Translations under genes and position numbers: made by a program
The notes under the pieces: model-generated
Database searches by the model: none
What the model was told of the DNA's origin: nothing
The model's input: only the letters and a program-made list of their open reading frames with translations
Shown: positions 1-8,255 of the stretch, in pieces
How positions within the stretch are numbered: the first letter of the stretch is position 1
Layout: every line of letters starts with the position of its first letter
Source: [Empedobacter] haloabium
Lineage (GTDB): Bacteria; Pseudomonadota; Gammaproteobacteria; Burkholderiales; Burkholderiaceae_D
Assembly (NCBI GenBank): GCA_008011715.2
Contig: CP136508.1
Location: 868,001-932,000 of the forward strand
Direction of reading: 5' to 3'
Length of the DNA stretch: 64,000 bases

Positions 1-16
1 GAGAGAAACCACAGCT

Positions 17-118
17 GGGGACTGTCCCCGAAGTTCGACAGCGGCTACGCGGCCTCGGCAAAGCCTCGAAGGATCGAACAATACTTCAGGGTCAGTCCCT
101 CGGCAGGGACAGACCCTA
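17..118. repeat. REP-like inverted repeat element
   Basis: Two palindromic modules face each other. The left one (17-34) reads GGGGACTGTCCCCGAAGTT. The right one has ACTTCAGGGTCAGTCCCT at 83-100 and AGGGACAGACCCT at 105-117. The same words recur at 18.6, 21.0, 36.0 and 58.2-58.5 kb, so this is a dispersed family. The right end reaches into the stop codon of the LysR gene (TAG, complement of 116-118). It may act as a bidirectional terminator or an mRNA 3'-end stabiliser, which is an inference. Confidence 0.75.
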
Positions 119-1018
119 AGCCGCAAACAACCCCGTCTGCGCCGCCAGGATCGCCTCCACCGCCGGATGGCGAATGCGCCGCTCGCTCGACAGCGCATAG
201 AACTGCTCGCGCAACCCGCTGGCGGCACCGACCGGTACCGCGTTGAACTGGGCACGGATGTCGTGTTCCAGGCCGGCCGGCGCAAAGAACAGGCCCAGGC
301 CGTCGCGCGCGAAGGTGTTCAGCATTGCGTTGTCCTCGAACTCGCCCACGATGTCCGGCCGTACGTCCTGCTGCAGCAGCCACTCGTCGATGCGACCGCG
401 CAGCGCATTGTTCCGGGTCGGCAGCAGCATGGGGGCGCCATTCAGGCCGCGCGGGAAGTTGCGGCCATGCTTGCGCGCCAGCGCGGCCGCACCGAACACC
501 ATCATCTCGCTTTCGCCCAGCAGGTGGCTGAACACGCGCAGGCTGGCCGAGGCCCGTACCGTACGGTCGGTCAGCACCACGTCCAGCTTGTGCAGCGCCA
601 GGTCGGCCAGCAGGGTTTCGAACTCGCGCTCGACGCAGACCAGCTTGACGGCCGATTGCATGCCGAAAGCGGCTTGCAGCAGGCGGTAGGCGATCAGCTT
701 GGGCAGCGAGTCGGAGATGCCGACCGTCAGGCGCACGCGCCCGTTGTCCGCCTCGTTCAACGCTTCCTGCATGCGGTCGCCCAGCTCGAAGATCTGCTCC
801 GCATAGGTCAACGCGACGCGGCCCGCGTCGGTCGGCACCAGGCGGCGGCCCTGCTGGGTCAGCAGCGACTTGCCCAGCGACTGCTCGAGGGCGGCGATCT
901 GCGTGCTGACGGTCTGGATAGCCAGGCCGAGCCGCTCGGCGGCGCGCGTGACGCTGCCTTCGGCTGCCACGACACGGAAGAAATACAGGTGGCGGAAGTT
1001 GATGCCGGAGGTTTTCAT
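116..1018 (-). CDS. LysR-family transcriptional regulator, NhaR-like
   Basis: DNA-binding transcription regulator of 300 residues, the usual LysR length. The N-terminal winged helix-turn-helix spans about residues 8-65 (EGSVTRAAERLGL then QTVSTQIAALEQ), followed by a periplasmic-binding-protein-like effector domain from about residue 90. The opening residues (NFRHLYFFRVVAAEGSVTRA) resemble NhaR, the LysR activator of Na+/H+ antiporter genes in enterobacteria, but no antiporter lies here. It is divergent from the DUF475/Ter cluster across a 111-base spacer that holds an AT-rich dyad, so local control of that cluster is plausible but inferred. Its stop codon lies inside a REP-like element. Confidence 0.85.
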   Translation of the reverse strand: MKTSGINFRHLYFFRVVAAEGSVTRAAERLGLAIQTVSTQIAALEQSLGKSLLTQQGRRLVPTDAGRVALTYAEQIFELGDRMQEALNEADNGRVRLTVGISDSLPKLIAYRLLQAAFGMQSAVKLVCVEREFETLLADLALHKLDVVLTDRTVRASASLRVFSHLLGESEMMVFGAAALARKHGRNFPRGLNGAPMLLPTRNNALRGRIDEWLLQQDVRPDIVGEFEDNAMLNTFARDGLGLFFAPAGLEHDIRAQFNAVPVGAASGLREQFYALSSERRIRHPAVEAILAAQTGLFAA

Positions 1019-1040
1019 GGTTCTCGAATCTTCTGTTTTT

Positions 1041-1057
1041 TCGAAGTAAGGCTTCGA
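1041..1057. promoter_or_regulatory. Candidate LysR operator in the divergent spacer
   Basis: TCGAAG-TAAGG-CTTCGA is a perfect 6-5-6 inverted repeat and fits the T-N11-A pattern of LysR-type sites. It sits 23 bases upstream of the LysR start codon. A possible -10 (TACAAT, 1091-1096) for the rightward DUF475 gene lies downstream, with no clear -35. The geometry suits autoregulation plus control of the neighbour, which is an inference. Confidence 0.4.
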
Positions 1058-1129
1058 TTATCTTCTATTTTTCTAAAGGCGGCAGGTCTATACAATGCAC
1101 TGCATTGATCAACAACAAAGGAAAAACCG

Positions 1130-2176
1130 ATGAAGCACTTCAGGATCTCATTCCTGGTCTCCTTCGTCTGTCTGGCGGTGGCCGCATGGTGGGGCTACGA
1201 GAAAGGCGGCTTGACGGGGGCGCTGTCCGCGCTGGGTATCGCGGTCATCCTGAGCGTGATGGAAGTCTCGCTGTCGTTCGACAACGCGGTGGTCAATGCC
1301 TCCGTGCTGAAGACGTGGGATGAGTTCTGGCAGAAACTGTTCCTGGGTATCGGCATCATCATCGCGGTGTTCGGCATGCGCCTGCTGTTCCCACTCGTGA
1401 TCGTGGCGGTCGCGGCCGACATCGGCCTGACCGACGTGTGGACGCTGGCACTGAACAACCCCGACGAGTATTCGCGGCACCTGACCAATCACCATGCCGA
1501 AGTGGCGGCATTCGGCGGCATGTTCCTGCTGCTGGTGTTCCTGAACTTCCTGCTCGACCACGAGAAGGAAATGCACTGGCTGGGTAATGTCGAGAAGAAG
1601 CTCGGTTCGCTGGGCAAGGTCTCGTCGATCTCCGTGATGGTGGCGCTGGGCGTACTGCTGGGCAGCCTCAGTATCGTCGAGGAAGCGCAGAAGTTCGTCG
1701 TGCTGATCTCCGGCCTGTGGGGTGTGCTGATCTACGTCGGTGTCGACGCGATCTCGAACTACCTGGAGAAGGAGGAAGAAGGCGGCTCGAACGTGGGCGA
1801 GATGGTCAAGAAGGGCGGTATCGGTGGCTTCCTGTACCTGGAAGTGCTCGATGCTTCGTTCAGCTTCGACGGCGTGATCGGCGCGTTCGCCATCACCAAG
1901 GACGTCGTGATCATCATGCTGGGCCTGGCGATCGGTGCGATGTTCGTGCGTTCGATGACGGTCTACCTGGTGCACAAGGGCACGCTCGACCAGTACGTCT
2001 ACCTGGAGCACGGCGCGCACTATGCGATCGGTATCCTGGCCGTGATCATGTTGGCGAGCATGAAGTATCACATTCCGGAGATCTTCACGGGCCTGATCGG
2101 CGTGGCCTTCATCGTCGCCTCGCTGTGGTCCTCGGTACGGTATCGCAAGCAGCAGGCCGCGCTGGCCGCGGCGTAA
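1130..2176 (+). CDS. DUF475 / TerC-like integral membrane protein
   Basis: Polytopic inner-membrane protein of 348 residues with about eight hydrophobic segments. It shows the duplicated acidic motif of the TerC superfamily: SLSFDNAVVNA near residues 48-57 and SFSFDGVIGAFA around residues 244-255. These acidic membrane motifs are thought to handle metal ions, and TerC relatives are linked to tellurite resistance and to Mn2+ or Ca2+ handling. The start follows AAGGA at good spacing. It leads a rightward cluster with two TerD-family proteins and an AIM24-like protein, which supports a Ter-type envelope stress role. The substrate is unknown. Confidence 0.85.
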   Translation: MKHFRISFLVSFVCLAVAAWWGYEKGGLTGALSALGIAVILSVMEVSLSFDNAVVNASVLKTWDEFWQKLFLGIGIIIAVFGMRLLFPLVIVAVAADIGLTDVWTLALNNPDEYSRHLTNHHAEVAAFGGMFLLLVFLNFLLDHEKEMHWLGNVEKKLGSLGKVSSISVMVALGVLLGSLSIVEEAQKFVVLISGLWGVLIYVGVDAISNYLEKEEEGGSNVGEMVKKGGIGGFLYLEVLDASFSFDGVIGAFAITKDVVIIMLGLAIGAMFVRSMTVYLVHKGTLDQYVYLEHGAHYAIGILAVIMLASMKYHIPEIFTGLIGVAFIVASLWSSVRYRKQQAALAAA

Positions 2177-2301
2177 GGAAAGCGGAGGGGCCGCGTGCCC
2201 CTCCCGGTCGAACACAAGAATACGCGGCACGCTCAAGACACCAGCCTGTCGCGTCGGTAAGTGGGTGTCTCTTTTAACGAAAAACTGAAGGAGTATCAAT
2301 C

Positions 2302-2877
2302 ATGGCAATCAGTCTGCAAAAAGGCGGTAACGTCAACCTGAGCAAGGAAGCACCTGGCCTGTCCCAACTGACGGTCGGCCTGGGCTGGGATGCGCGCAGC
2401 AGCGATGGCGCCGCGTTCGACATCGACAGCTCGGCGTTCATGCTGAAAGTCGACGGCAAGGTGCGCAGCGACCTGGACTTCATTTTCTACAACAACCTGA
2501 AATCGGCCGACGGCTCGGTACAGCACTCGGGCGACAACCGTACCGGTGCTGGCGACGGCGACGACGAGACCGTGCGCCTGGACCTGTCCAAGGTGCCGGC
2601 CGACGTGGACCGCATCGCGTTCTGCGTGACGATCCACGAAGCCGACAGCCGCCGCCAGAACTTCGGCCAGGTGCAGAAGGCGTTCATCCGCTGCGTCAAC
2701 GCCGCGACGAACCAGGAAATCGCCCGCTACGACCTGTCCGAGGACAGCTCGACGGAAACCTCGATGGTGTTCGGCGAGGTGTACCGCAACGGCGCCGATT
2801 GGAAGTTCAAGGCCGTCGGCCAGGGCTACAAAGGCGGCCTGGGCGCGCTGGCCTCGTCGTTCGGCGTGTCGGTGTAA
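2302..2877 (+). CDS. TerD family protein
   Basis: Cytoplasmic calcium-binding protein of the tellurite-resistance TerD family, 191 residues as is typical. It begins with the family pattern [20 protein letters not shown] and carries the acidic Ca2+-site loop [14 protein letters not shown] at about residues 76-89. TerD proteins are associated with tellurite, oxidative and phage stress, but their mechanism is not settled. The ATG follows AAGGAG. It sits 125 bases after the TerC-like gene and 3 bases before the AIM24-like gene, so the last three genes of the cluster are probably co-transcribed. Confidence 0.92.
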   Translation: MAISLQKGGNVNLSKEAPGLSQLTVGLGWDARSSDGAAFDIDSSAFMLKVDGKVRSDLDFIFYNNLKSADGSVQHSGDNRTGAGDGDDETVRLDLSKVPADVDRIAFCVTIHEADSRRQNFGQVQKAFIRCVNAATNQEIARYDLSEDSSTETSMVFGEVYRNGADWKFKAVGQGYKGGLGALASSFGVSV

Positions 2878-2880
2878 GCC

Positions 2881-3579
2881 ATGCCGACCTTTACCGTCAC
2901 GGGGGACGTCGATCCCTTCCTGCACGTCTCGATGCGCCACGGCGAGAAGATCTACTGCGAGTCGAACGCGATGGTGATGATGGAGTCCGCGCTGGAACTG
3001 AAGGGACGCATGCAGGGCGGCCTGGGCGCGGCACTGATGCGCACCTTCGCCAACGGCGAGTCGTTCTTCCAGCAGCACATCGAGGCAGTGAAGGGCGACG
3101 GCGACTGCCTGCTGTCGCCCACGCTGCCCGGCGCGATGCAGGTAGTGGACGTGGGCCAGCGCCAGTACATGATCAGCGACGGCGCGTTCGTCGCGGCCAC
3201 GTCCGGCGTGGACCTGAAGGTGCGCACCCAGAACGTCGGCAACGCGCTGTTCGGCCAGAGCGGCGGTTTCTTCATCACGGAAACCAGCGGCAGCGGCCAA
3301 CTGGTGGTATCGGGCTTCGGTTCGATGTCCCAGCTGGAAGTGAAGCCGGGCCAGGACATCGTCATCGACAACGCCCACGTGGTCTGCTGGGACAGCTCGC
3401 TGCGCTACGACATCTCGGTGGCCACGAGCCAGAGCGGCGGCTTCCTGGGCAACCTGGTGAACAGCGTGACGAGCGGCGAAGGCATGGTGCTGCGCTTCTC
3501 GGGCAGCGGCAAGGTGCTGGTCTGCTCGCGCAATCGCGAAACGTTCGTCGCATGGCTCAACAAGAGCCGGCCGCAGTAA
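2881..3579 (+). CDS. AIM24 / TIGR00266 family protein
   Basis: A 232-residue beta-rich protein of the AIM24 family, named after a mitochondrial inner-membrane-organising protein; the bacterial role is unknown. Supporting features are the early HGEKIYCESNAMVMME segment, the repeated Gly-rich strands (LFGQSGGFFITE, SQSGGFLGNLVNS) and the C-terminal FVAWLNKSRPQ. It has no signal peptide or membrane segment. It lies 3 bases after terD and 26 bases before a second terD. Such Ter/AIM24 pairings recur in bacterial stress operons, which suggests a shared membrane-associated complex, by context only. Confidence 0.85.
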   Translation: MPTFTVTGDVDPFLHVSMRHGEKIYCESNAMVMMESALELKGRMQGGLGAALMRTFANGESFFQQHIEAVKGDGDCLLSPTLPGAMQVVDVGQRQYMISDGAFVAATSGVDLKVRTQNVGNALFGQSGGFFITETSGSGQLVVSGFGSMSQLEVKPGQDIVIDNAHVVCWDSSLRYDISVATSQSGGFLGNLVNSVTSGEGMVLRFSGSGKVLVCSRNRETFVAWLNKSRPQ

Positions 3580-3605
3580 CGTCGTAACAAATCAAGGAGT
3601 TCCAC

Positions 3606-4187
3606 ATGTCTGTGAATTTATCGAAGGGCCAGAAGATCTCTCTGGACAAGGAAGCCGGCAGCACGCTGACCCGCGTGGTGATGGGCCTGGGCTGGGATGC
3701 CGTGAAGAGCAAGGGCTTCCTGGGCTTCGGCGCGAAGAGCGCCGACATCGACCTGGATGCCTCGTGCATCGTGTTCGATGACGCCAACAAGCCGCTGGAC
3801 GTGGTGTGGTTCCGCCAGCTCAAGAGCCGCGACGGCAGCATCTCGCACTCGGGCGACAACCGCACTGGCGCGGGCGACGGCGACGACGAACAGGTCACCG
3901 TCAACCTGCAGCAGGTGCCGCCGAACGTGAAGAGCATCGTGTTCACGGTGAACAGCTTCACCGGCCAGAGCTTCGCCCAGGTGGAGAACGCCTACTGCCG
4001 CCTGATCAACGCCGACAACGGCAAGGAAGTGGCGCGCTTCAACCTGTCCGTGCAGGGACAGCACAGCGCCCAGCTGATGGCCAAGCTGTACCGCCATAAC
4101 GGCGAGTGGAAGATGCACGCGATCGGCGAAAACGGCACCGGCCGCACGTTCGACGACCTGCTGCCGCAGATCGCGCAGCACCTGTAA
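3606..4187 (+). CDS. TerD family protein, second paralogue
   Basis: Second TerD protein, 193 residues. It shares the N-terminal pattern (VNLSKGQKISLDKEAGSTL) and the Ca2+-binding loop [14 protein letters not shown] at about residues 82-95 with the copy at 2.3 kb. It differs by an insertion after GLGWDAVKSKGFLGFGAKS, as seen in TerE/TerZ-like paralogues. The ATG is preceded by CAAGGAG. It is the last gene of the cluster and is followed by a strong intrinsic terminator at 4293-4328. Two paralogues side by side suggest heteromeric assembly, as proposed for Ter proteins, but this is untested here. Confidence 0.92.
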   Translation: MSVNLSKGQKISLDKEAGSTLTRVVMGLGWDAVKSKGFLGFGAKSADIDLDASCIVFDDANKPLDVVWFRQLKSRDGSISHSGDNRTGAGDGDDEQVTVNLQQVPPNVKSIVFTVNSFTGQSFAQVENAYCRLINADNGKEVARFNLSVQGQHSAQLMAKLYRHNGEWKMHAIGENGTGRTFDDLLPQIAQHL

Positions 4188-4292
4188 AACACACCGCCGC
4201 CGTGTACCGGCGCGGCGGCCATGAGTTGTTGTAGTAAGCGTTGTTGTTGTAAAGCGTTTCACCAGCGCCTGCCCCATGGCGCGCTTCCCTTT

Positions 4293-4328
4293 GCGGTGGT
4301 CCAGGTTTCTGGCCACCGCTTTTTTTTT
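4293..4328 (+). terminator. Rho-independent terminator of the ter cluster
   Basis: Stem GCGGTGG (4293-4299) pairs with CCACCGC (4313-4319), extended inward by CCAG/CTGG, and is followed by nine T residues. It lies about 105 bases after the second terD stop. Confidence 0.9.
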
Positions 4329-4341
4329 GGCGGAGACCCAT

Positions 4342-4394
4342 GGTGTCAGGCACCTATCCGAGGGTCTCCGACCCTCGGATAGGTGCCTGACACC
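4342..4394. repeat. Perfect 24-bp-arm palindrome (TGTCAGGCACC type)
   Basis: Arms at 4342-4365 and 4371-4394 are perfectly complementary (starting GGTGTCAGGCACCTATCCGA) around a 5-base loop, CTCCG. It differs in sequence from the GGGTCAGTCCC family seen elsewhere in the window. It sits between the ter terminator and the next gene. A mobile or REP-type origin is inferred. Confidence 0.85.
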
Positions 4395-4441
4395 GCCGGG
4401 TTTAAGTGTAGCTGCCGGGATTGCGGTATGCTGCCGCACCA

Positions 4442-4735
4442 ATGAAACTCCTGCACGCCATAATCCTGCTGGCCGCCTTCCTCTGCATCGTCTGGGGGCC
4501 GGCCGTCGTCGTCGCCCGGCGCCTGCGCCGCCGCGGCGACGACAGCGCCATGCGCGCGCTGCGCTTCGTGCTGCCGGCGCAGCTGATCCTCGTGCTGTGC
4601 CTTGCCGTCGGCGCCGAGCTGCTCGAAGCATCCAACCCGGCCGCGCTGCTGGTGGCCGTGGTGGCGGCCACCAGCGCCCTGGGCGCGCTGGCGTTGATGC
4701 TGGTGGCCGCGCTGGCGCGCATGCGGCGCCGTTAA
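4442..4735 (+). CDS. Small hypothetical membrane protein
   Basis: A 97-residue protein with an N-terminal hydrophobic helix (LLHAIILLAAFLCIVWGPAV), a basic loop (ARRLRRRGDD) and two further hydrophobic stretches before an Arg-rich end (ARMRRR). This is the layout of a small three-helix inner-membrane protein. I recognise no family. The start at MKLLHAII is preferred because an in-frame ATG seven codons upstream would add a non-hydrophobic prefix. No clear Shine-Dalgarno is seen. It converges with the secreted-protein gene, with only 4 bases between the stops. Confidence 0.5.
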   Translation: MKLLHAIILLAAFLCIVWGPAVVVARRLRRRGDDSAMRALRFVLPAQLILVLCLAVGAELLEASNPAALLVAVVAATSALGALALMLVAALARMRRR

Positions 4736-4739
4736 GCGT

Positions 4740-5531
4740 TCAGCGCGACGCCGACGCCTGCGCATTGGCGCTGCCACCGGCCTGGGCCTGCACCGCAGGC
4801 GCTTGTACCGACTGTGCCGCCGTGGCTGCGTTCGCGCCCAGGGCCTGCGCCGCCTGTGCGCTGCCGCGTGCGGCGCCGGCCGCCGTGGCCGCGCTGGCGA
4901 CCGCATAGTCGCGCGTTGCCGCCGCTTGAGCCCGGGCACCGTCGCGCATCGGTGCGGCGATGGCGGCACCGCTGGCGACTGCGCCGGCACCGGCGCCGCG
5001 CGCCATGCCGGCCAGTGCGCCACCATCGATGGAGGCGCTGGCGGCGCCCTGGCCGCCGCCACTGCCGCCCGCGCCGGCGGTGCGGGCGGCGGGAGAGGCC
5101 TGGGCGGCCGAGGTGGGGGCCGCCGGGGAGCTGCTGCCCGCCGTGGCGGCCGGCGCGGAAGCGATGCCCAGATTGCCGGCCAGGTCGCCCTGCTTGCTCA
5201 AGCTGCCTGTCAGCGGCCGCTGGCTGGGCGTCGGCGCCACGTTCGAAGCGGATGGGGCGGCGGCAGGTTCCTGCGTCGTGGCGCCGGTCAGCGCGCCGGT
5301 CAAGGTGCCGCTGCCGCTGCCGTTTGCCATGGCGCTGCGGCCGATGCCGCCACGTTCGGTGACCATGTCGATGCCACTCCGGCCGGCGAAACTGCCACCG
5401 CCGGACAGCATGCCACCCAGCGAGCCGCCCCCCAGCGCACCACCGCGGCCAAGCAACTGGGCGTGGGCGGAAGCGGCGATGCCGAAGGACAGAACCAGGG
5501 TGACGTGGAAGGCGATTTTCTTGGCTTGCAT
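4740..5531 (-). CDS. Gly/Ala-rich secreted low-complexity protein
   Basis: A 263-residue protein with a clear signal peptide (AFHVTLVLSFGIAASAHA, cleavage after about residue 24). The mature part is almost entirely Gly, Ala, Ser, Thr, Pro and Gln. It is Gly-rich at first (LLGRGGALGGGSLGGMLSGG) and then Ala-rich with heptad-like spacing toward the C-terminus. There are no catalytic motifs and a single Tyr, so it is probably an extracellular or envelope-associated disordered protein. It lies downstream of the subtilase on the same strand (97-base gap) and may be its substrate or partner, by context only. Confidence 0.65.
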   Translation of the reverse strand: MQAKKIAFHVTLVLSFGIAASAHAQLLGRGGALGGGSLGGMLSGGGSFAGRSGIDMVTERGGIGRSAMANGSGSGTLTGALTGATTQEPAAAPSASNVAPTPSQRPLTGSLSKQGDLAGNLGIASAPAATAGSSSPAAPTSAAQASPAARTAGAGGSGGGQGAASASIDGGALAGMARGAGAGAVASGAAIAAPMRDGARAQAAATRDYAVASAATAAGAARGSAQAAQALGANAATAAQSVQAPAVQAQAGGSANAQASASR

Positions 5532-5628
5532 GATGGATTCTCCTGTGGATGGCGCGGCGAAGTCCGCTGCCGTTACAGTGAAAACGCCGGGGCCGCGGCG
5601 TTTATTCCATCGTCCTGAAAATTTTTTT

Positions 5629-6915
5629 TCAGCGCAGGCGCGCCGGGTCTACGCGCAGGTCGGTGCCGACGATGCCCAGACCGATGGCGTCGCGTTCCGG
5701 GACCGGGCCGGGGATGGCCTGCCGGGCCAGGCGCGCGAGCGCTTCCCTGGCCGTTGCGCCGTCGGGATGGGGCAGATGCGGTGCCAGCAGGGCCGCCACC
5801 AGCGGTGCCGCGAAGGAGGTGCCGCGCACCTGGCGGTAGGGCGGCGCGCCGGGCGCCGCGCTGACCATCTGGCTGCCCGGTGCCGCGAACATCACCTGCG
5901 GCCCCCGTGCCGCTTCCGGCAGCGGCCGGCCATTGCGGTCGACCGCGCTGACGCCCACTACGCCGGGATAGCTGGCCGGATACAACGGTGGCGCGGCCGG
6001 CCCGTCGTTGCCGACGGCAGCCACCAGCAGGTGCCCGCGCTTGACCATGGCGGCGACCACGCGGCGCAGCGCCTCGTTGGGCGGCCCCACCACGCTGAGG
6101 TTGACCACGCCGACCCGCTCGCGTGCCAGCCAGGCCAGCGCCGCGGCGATCTGTTCGGCCGAGCCGCCGGTGGGGCTGTCGCAATAGATGTCGGCGGCAT
6201 ACAGCGGCGTGTCCGGTGCGGCACCGCGGAAGCGGTCGGCCTGGCCCACCAGCAGGGCGGCGACGGCGGTGCCGTGGCTGTGCGGCTTCGGCACGCCATT
6301 GCAGCCCCAGCGCCGCACCTCGGCATGGGCCAGCGCCGGATGGCCCGTATCGATGCCGCTATCGATCAGCCCGACGGTCGCGCCGCTGCCTCGCGCGGCG
6401 GCAGGTACCGTTGCCGCGTCGCCCGAGCCGCTGTACAGGTGATTGAAGTCGTAGCTGCCGTCCGGGTCGGCCGCTCGCAAGGCGGCCAGCAGCCCCGCCG
6501 TCGAGCTCCCGGCCGGCACCGCGAACACGACGATGCTTTGTTCCAGTTCGTCCAGCCGCTGCTCGCGCACGACCGTCAGGCCCAGCGCAGCGGCCCGCGC
6601 CAGGCTGGCCGGCGCGGGCGACGAGGCCAGGATCTCGTTGCGCACCGCCGGAGCGCCGCGCGGGTCGGCTTCGATCACGTCGGGATGGCGCCGCAGCAGC
6701 TGGGTGACCTGTTCCAGGCGCAGCCCGGTCAGGTCGCCTGGGACGCGGCTGTCGAGCAGGCGGCCGGCCGGACGGCGCACCAGTTCCGGATCGAGGCCCT
6801 GTGGCAGCGGCAGGTTCAGTGACGGCAGGCGCAGCTGGGCCTGCGCGCCGCTGGCGGCACACAGCAACAGCAGCGCCGTGATGCGCATGGCTGACAGGAG
6901 GCGGAGAGAGCTCAT
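5629..6915 (-). CDS. Secreted S8 family serine peptidase (subtilase)
   Basis: Subtilisin-type endopeptidase of 428 residues, predicted to be exported by its signal peptide (ITALLLLCAASGAQA). The catalytic triad is intact: Asp185 in GLIDSGID, His214 in HSHGTAVA and Ser367 in GTSFAAP, with oxyanion Asn303 in VGNDGP. Residues about 27-165 look like an N-terminal propeptide region. Two Met codons nine apart (residues 1 and 10) could start it and neither has a good Shine-Dalgarno. It is divergent from an ECF sigma/anti-sigma pair across 104 bases, so sigma-controlled expression is plausible. A secreted low-complexity protein follows it. Confidence 0.9.
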   Translation of the reverse strand: MSSLRLLSAMRITALLLLCAASGAQAQLRLPSLNLPLPQGLDPELVRRPAGRLLDSRVPGDLTGLRLEQVTQLLRRHPDVIEADPRGAPAVRNEILASSPAPASLARAAALGLTVVREQRLDELEQSIVVFAVPAGSSTAGLLAALRAADPDGSYDFNHLYSGSGDAATVPAAARGSGATVGLIDSGIDTGHPALAHAEVRRWGCNGVPKPHSHGTAVAALLVGQADRFRGAAPDTPLYAADIYCDSPTGGSAEQIAAALAWLARERVGVVNLSVVGPPNEALRRVVAAMVKRGHLLVAAVGNDGPAAPPLYPASYPGVVGVSAVDRNGRPLPEAARGPQVMFAAPGSQMVSAAPGAPPYRQVRGTSFAAPLVAALLAPHLPHPDGATAREALARLARQAIPGPVPERDAIGLGIVGTDLRVDPARLR

Positions 6916-7019
6916 GGGCGGATGATAAACTGCTTTGTCCCGGGAACGGGTCGCGAATTTTTTTCCCGCACGTGGAAGAAGCGCCGGGCCGCCGGCGTTT
7001 ACCGGGTACTGGACGCCAG

Positions 7020-7511
7020 ATGAGCCTCGATACCGACATTGCCGAACTGCTGCCGCGCATGCGCCGCTTTGCCCGCGCGCTGACCTATCACCGCGAGGAC
7101 GCGGACGACCTGGTGCAGGTCGCCGTCGAGCGCGCGCTGGTGCGCCAGGCGCAGTGGGAGCCGGGCACGCGGCTGGACAGCTGGATCTTCCGCATCATCA
7201 AGAACGCGTGGGTCGACGAGGTGCGCAGCCGCATGCGGCGCGACCGGGTCTTCGCGCCGGCGGAAGAGGGCGAGACGGTCGGCGACGATTCGGCCGCCGT
7301 GCACCAGCAGCGGCTCGCCATCCAGAAGGCGATCGGCATGCTGTCCGAGGATCACCGGCTGGTGGTGGCGCTGGTACTGGTGGACGGCATGCCGTACAAG
7401 GAAGCCGCCGAGGTGCTGGAGATTCCGATGGGGACGCTGACCAGCCGGCTGGCGCGCGCGCGGGAAGCATTACAGGGGCTGTTGTCCGATCAGGCGAAGG
7501 TGGCGAAATGA
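7020..7511 (+). CDS. ECF-type RNA polymerase sigma factor
   Basis: Sigma-70 family member of 163 residues with only regions 2 and 4, the ECF layout. Region 2 contains DADDLVQVAVERAL and the -10-reading part LDSWIFRIIKNAWVDEVR. Region 4 contains YKEAAEVLEIPMGTLTSRLA, the -35-reading helix-turn-helix. I place the start at MSLDTDIAELLPRM; an upstream in-frame start would add a 16-residue basic prefix unlike the family. The stop overlaps the anti-sigma start (ATGA), indicating translational coupling. The divergent subtilase is a likely regulon member, by inference. Confidence 0.9.
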   Translation: MSLDTDIAELLPRMRRFARALTYHREDADDLVQVAVERALVRQAQWEPGTRLDSWIFRIIKNAWVDEVRSRMRRDRVFAPAEEGETVGDDSAAVHQQRLAIQKAIGMLSEDHRLVVALVLVDGMPYKEAAEVLEIPMGTLTSRLARAREALQGLLSDQAKVAK

Positions 7512-8245
7512 GTTTTTCCGATGAAGTATTGATGGCCTATGCGGACGGCGAGCTGGCCGGTCCGGAGCGCGACGCGGTCGAGCGGGCGGTGCGCGACGAC
7601 CCGGCCGTGGCCGCCGCCGTGGCCCGTCACCGGCAGCTGCGCGGCGACGTGTTCGCCGCCTTTGCCGACGTGCTGGCGGAGCCGGTGCCTCCCGCCCTGC
7701 GCCAGGCGGCCGCGCCGAACGTGGTCGGCCTGGCCGCCGCCCGCGCCGCGCGTACGGAGCGGCAGCCGGCGCCGAGGAACGGCTGGTGGCAGTGGGGTGG
7801 CATGGCGGCGGCGCTGGCCGTCGGGGTGCTGGCCGGTATCGGCGGCTGGCAGGCTGCACACCAGCAGGGCGCCGGCGCCACCTTGGCGGCGACGGCGCAG
7901 GGCGTGCTGGCGCAAGGAGCGTTGGCCGACGCGTTGTCGCATCAGCTTGCCAGCACCGGCGTGGCCGGTGCGCCGGTGCGCATCGGCGTCACGTTTCAGG
8001 CCAGGGATGGCAGCTATTGCCGCAGCTTCGCGCTGGCCGCTGCCGCCGGGCTGGCATGCCGTGAAGGAAACGGCTGGCGCGTCGCCGTGCTGCAGGAGCA
8101 GGCCGCGGCCACGCAGCCGGCCTACCGCCAGGCCGGCGTGGCCATGCCACCCGCCGTGCTGGAAGCGATCGACGAGCGTATCGAAGGCAGTGCGCTGGAT
8201 GCCGCTGCCGAACGGGCGGCGCTGCAGCGCGGCTGGCAGCGCTGA
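7508..8245 (+). CDS. Membrane-anchored anti-sigma factor
   Basis: A 245-residue protein whose N-terminal cytoplasmic domain matches anti-sigma factors (DEVLMAYADGELAGPERDAV and a second helix RDDPAVAAAVARHRQLR). One transmembrane helix follows at about residues 97-117, then a periplasmic domain of about 125 residues. No Zn-binding HxxxCxxC motif is visible, so it belongs to the non-ZAS kind. It overlaps the ECF sigma gene by 4 bases and very probably sequesters that sigma at the inner membrane. The periplasmic part has two Cys (SYCRSF, LACREG) that could form a redox-sensitive pair, which is speculative. Confidence 0.85.
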   Translation: MSFSDEVLMAYADGELAGPERDAVERAVRDDPAVAAAVARHRQLRGDVFAAFADVLAEPVPPALRQAAAPNVVGLAAARAARTERQPAPRNGWWQWGGMAAALAVGVLAGIGGWQAAHQQGAGATLAATAQGVLAQGALADALSHQLASTGVAGAPVRIGVTFQARDGSYCRSFALAAAAGLACREGNGWRVAVLQEQAAATQPAYRQAGVAMPPAVLEAIDERIEGSALDAAAERAALQRGWQR

Positions 8246-8255
8246 ACCGTCCGCG

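Noticed and set aside
6944..6966. ECF-type -35 (GGAAC) upstream of the sigma gene
   Set aside because: GGAAC is present, but no convincing -10 lies at 16-17 bases, so autoregulation cannot be read from the sequence.
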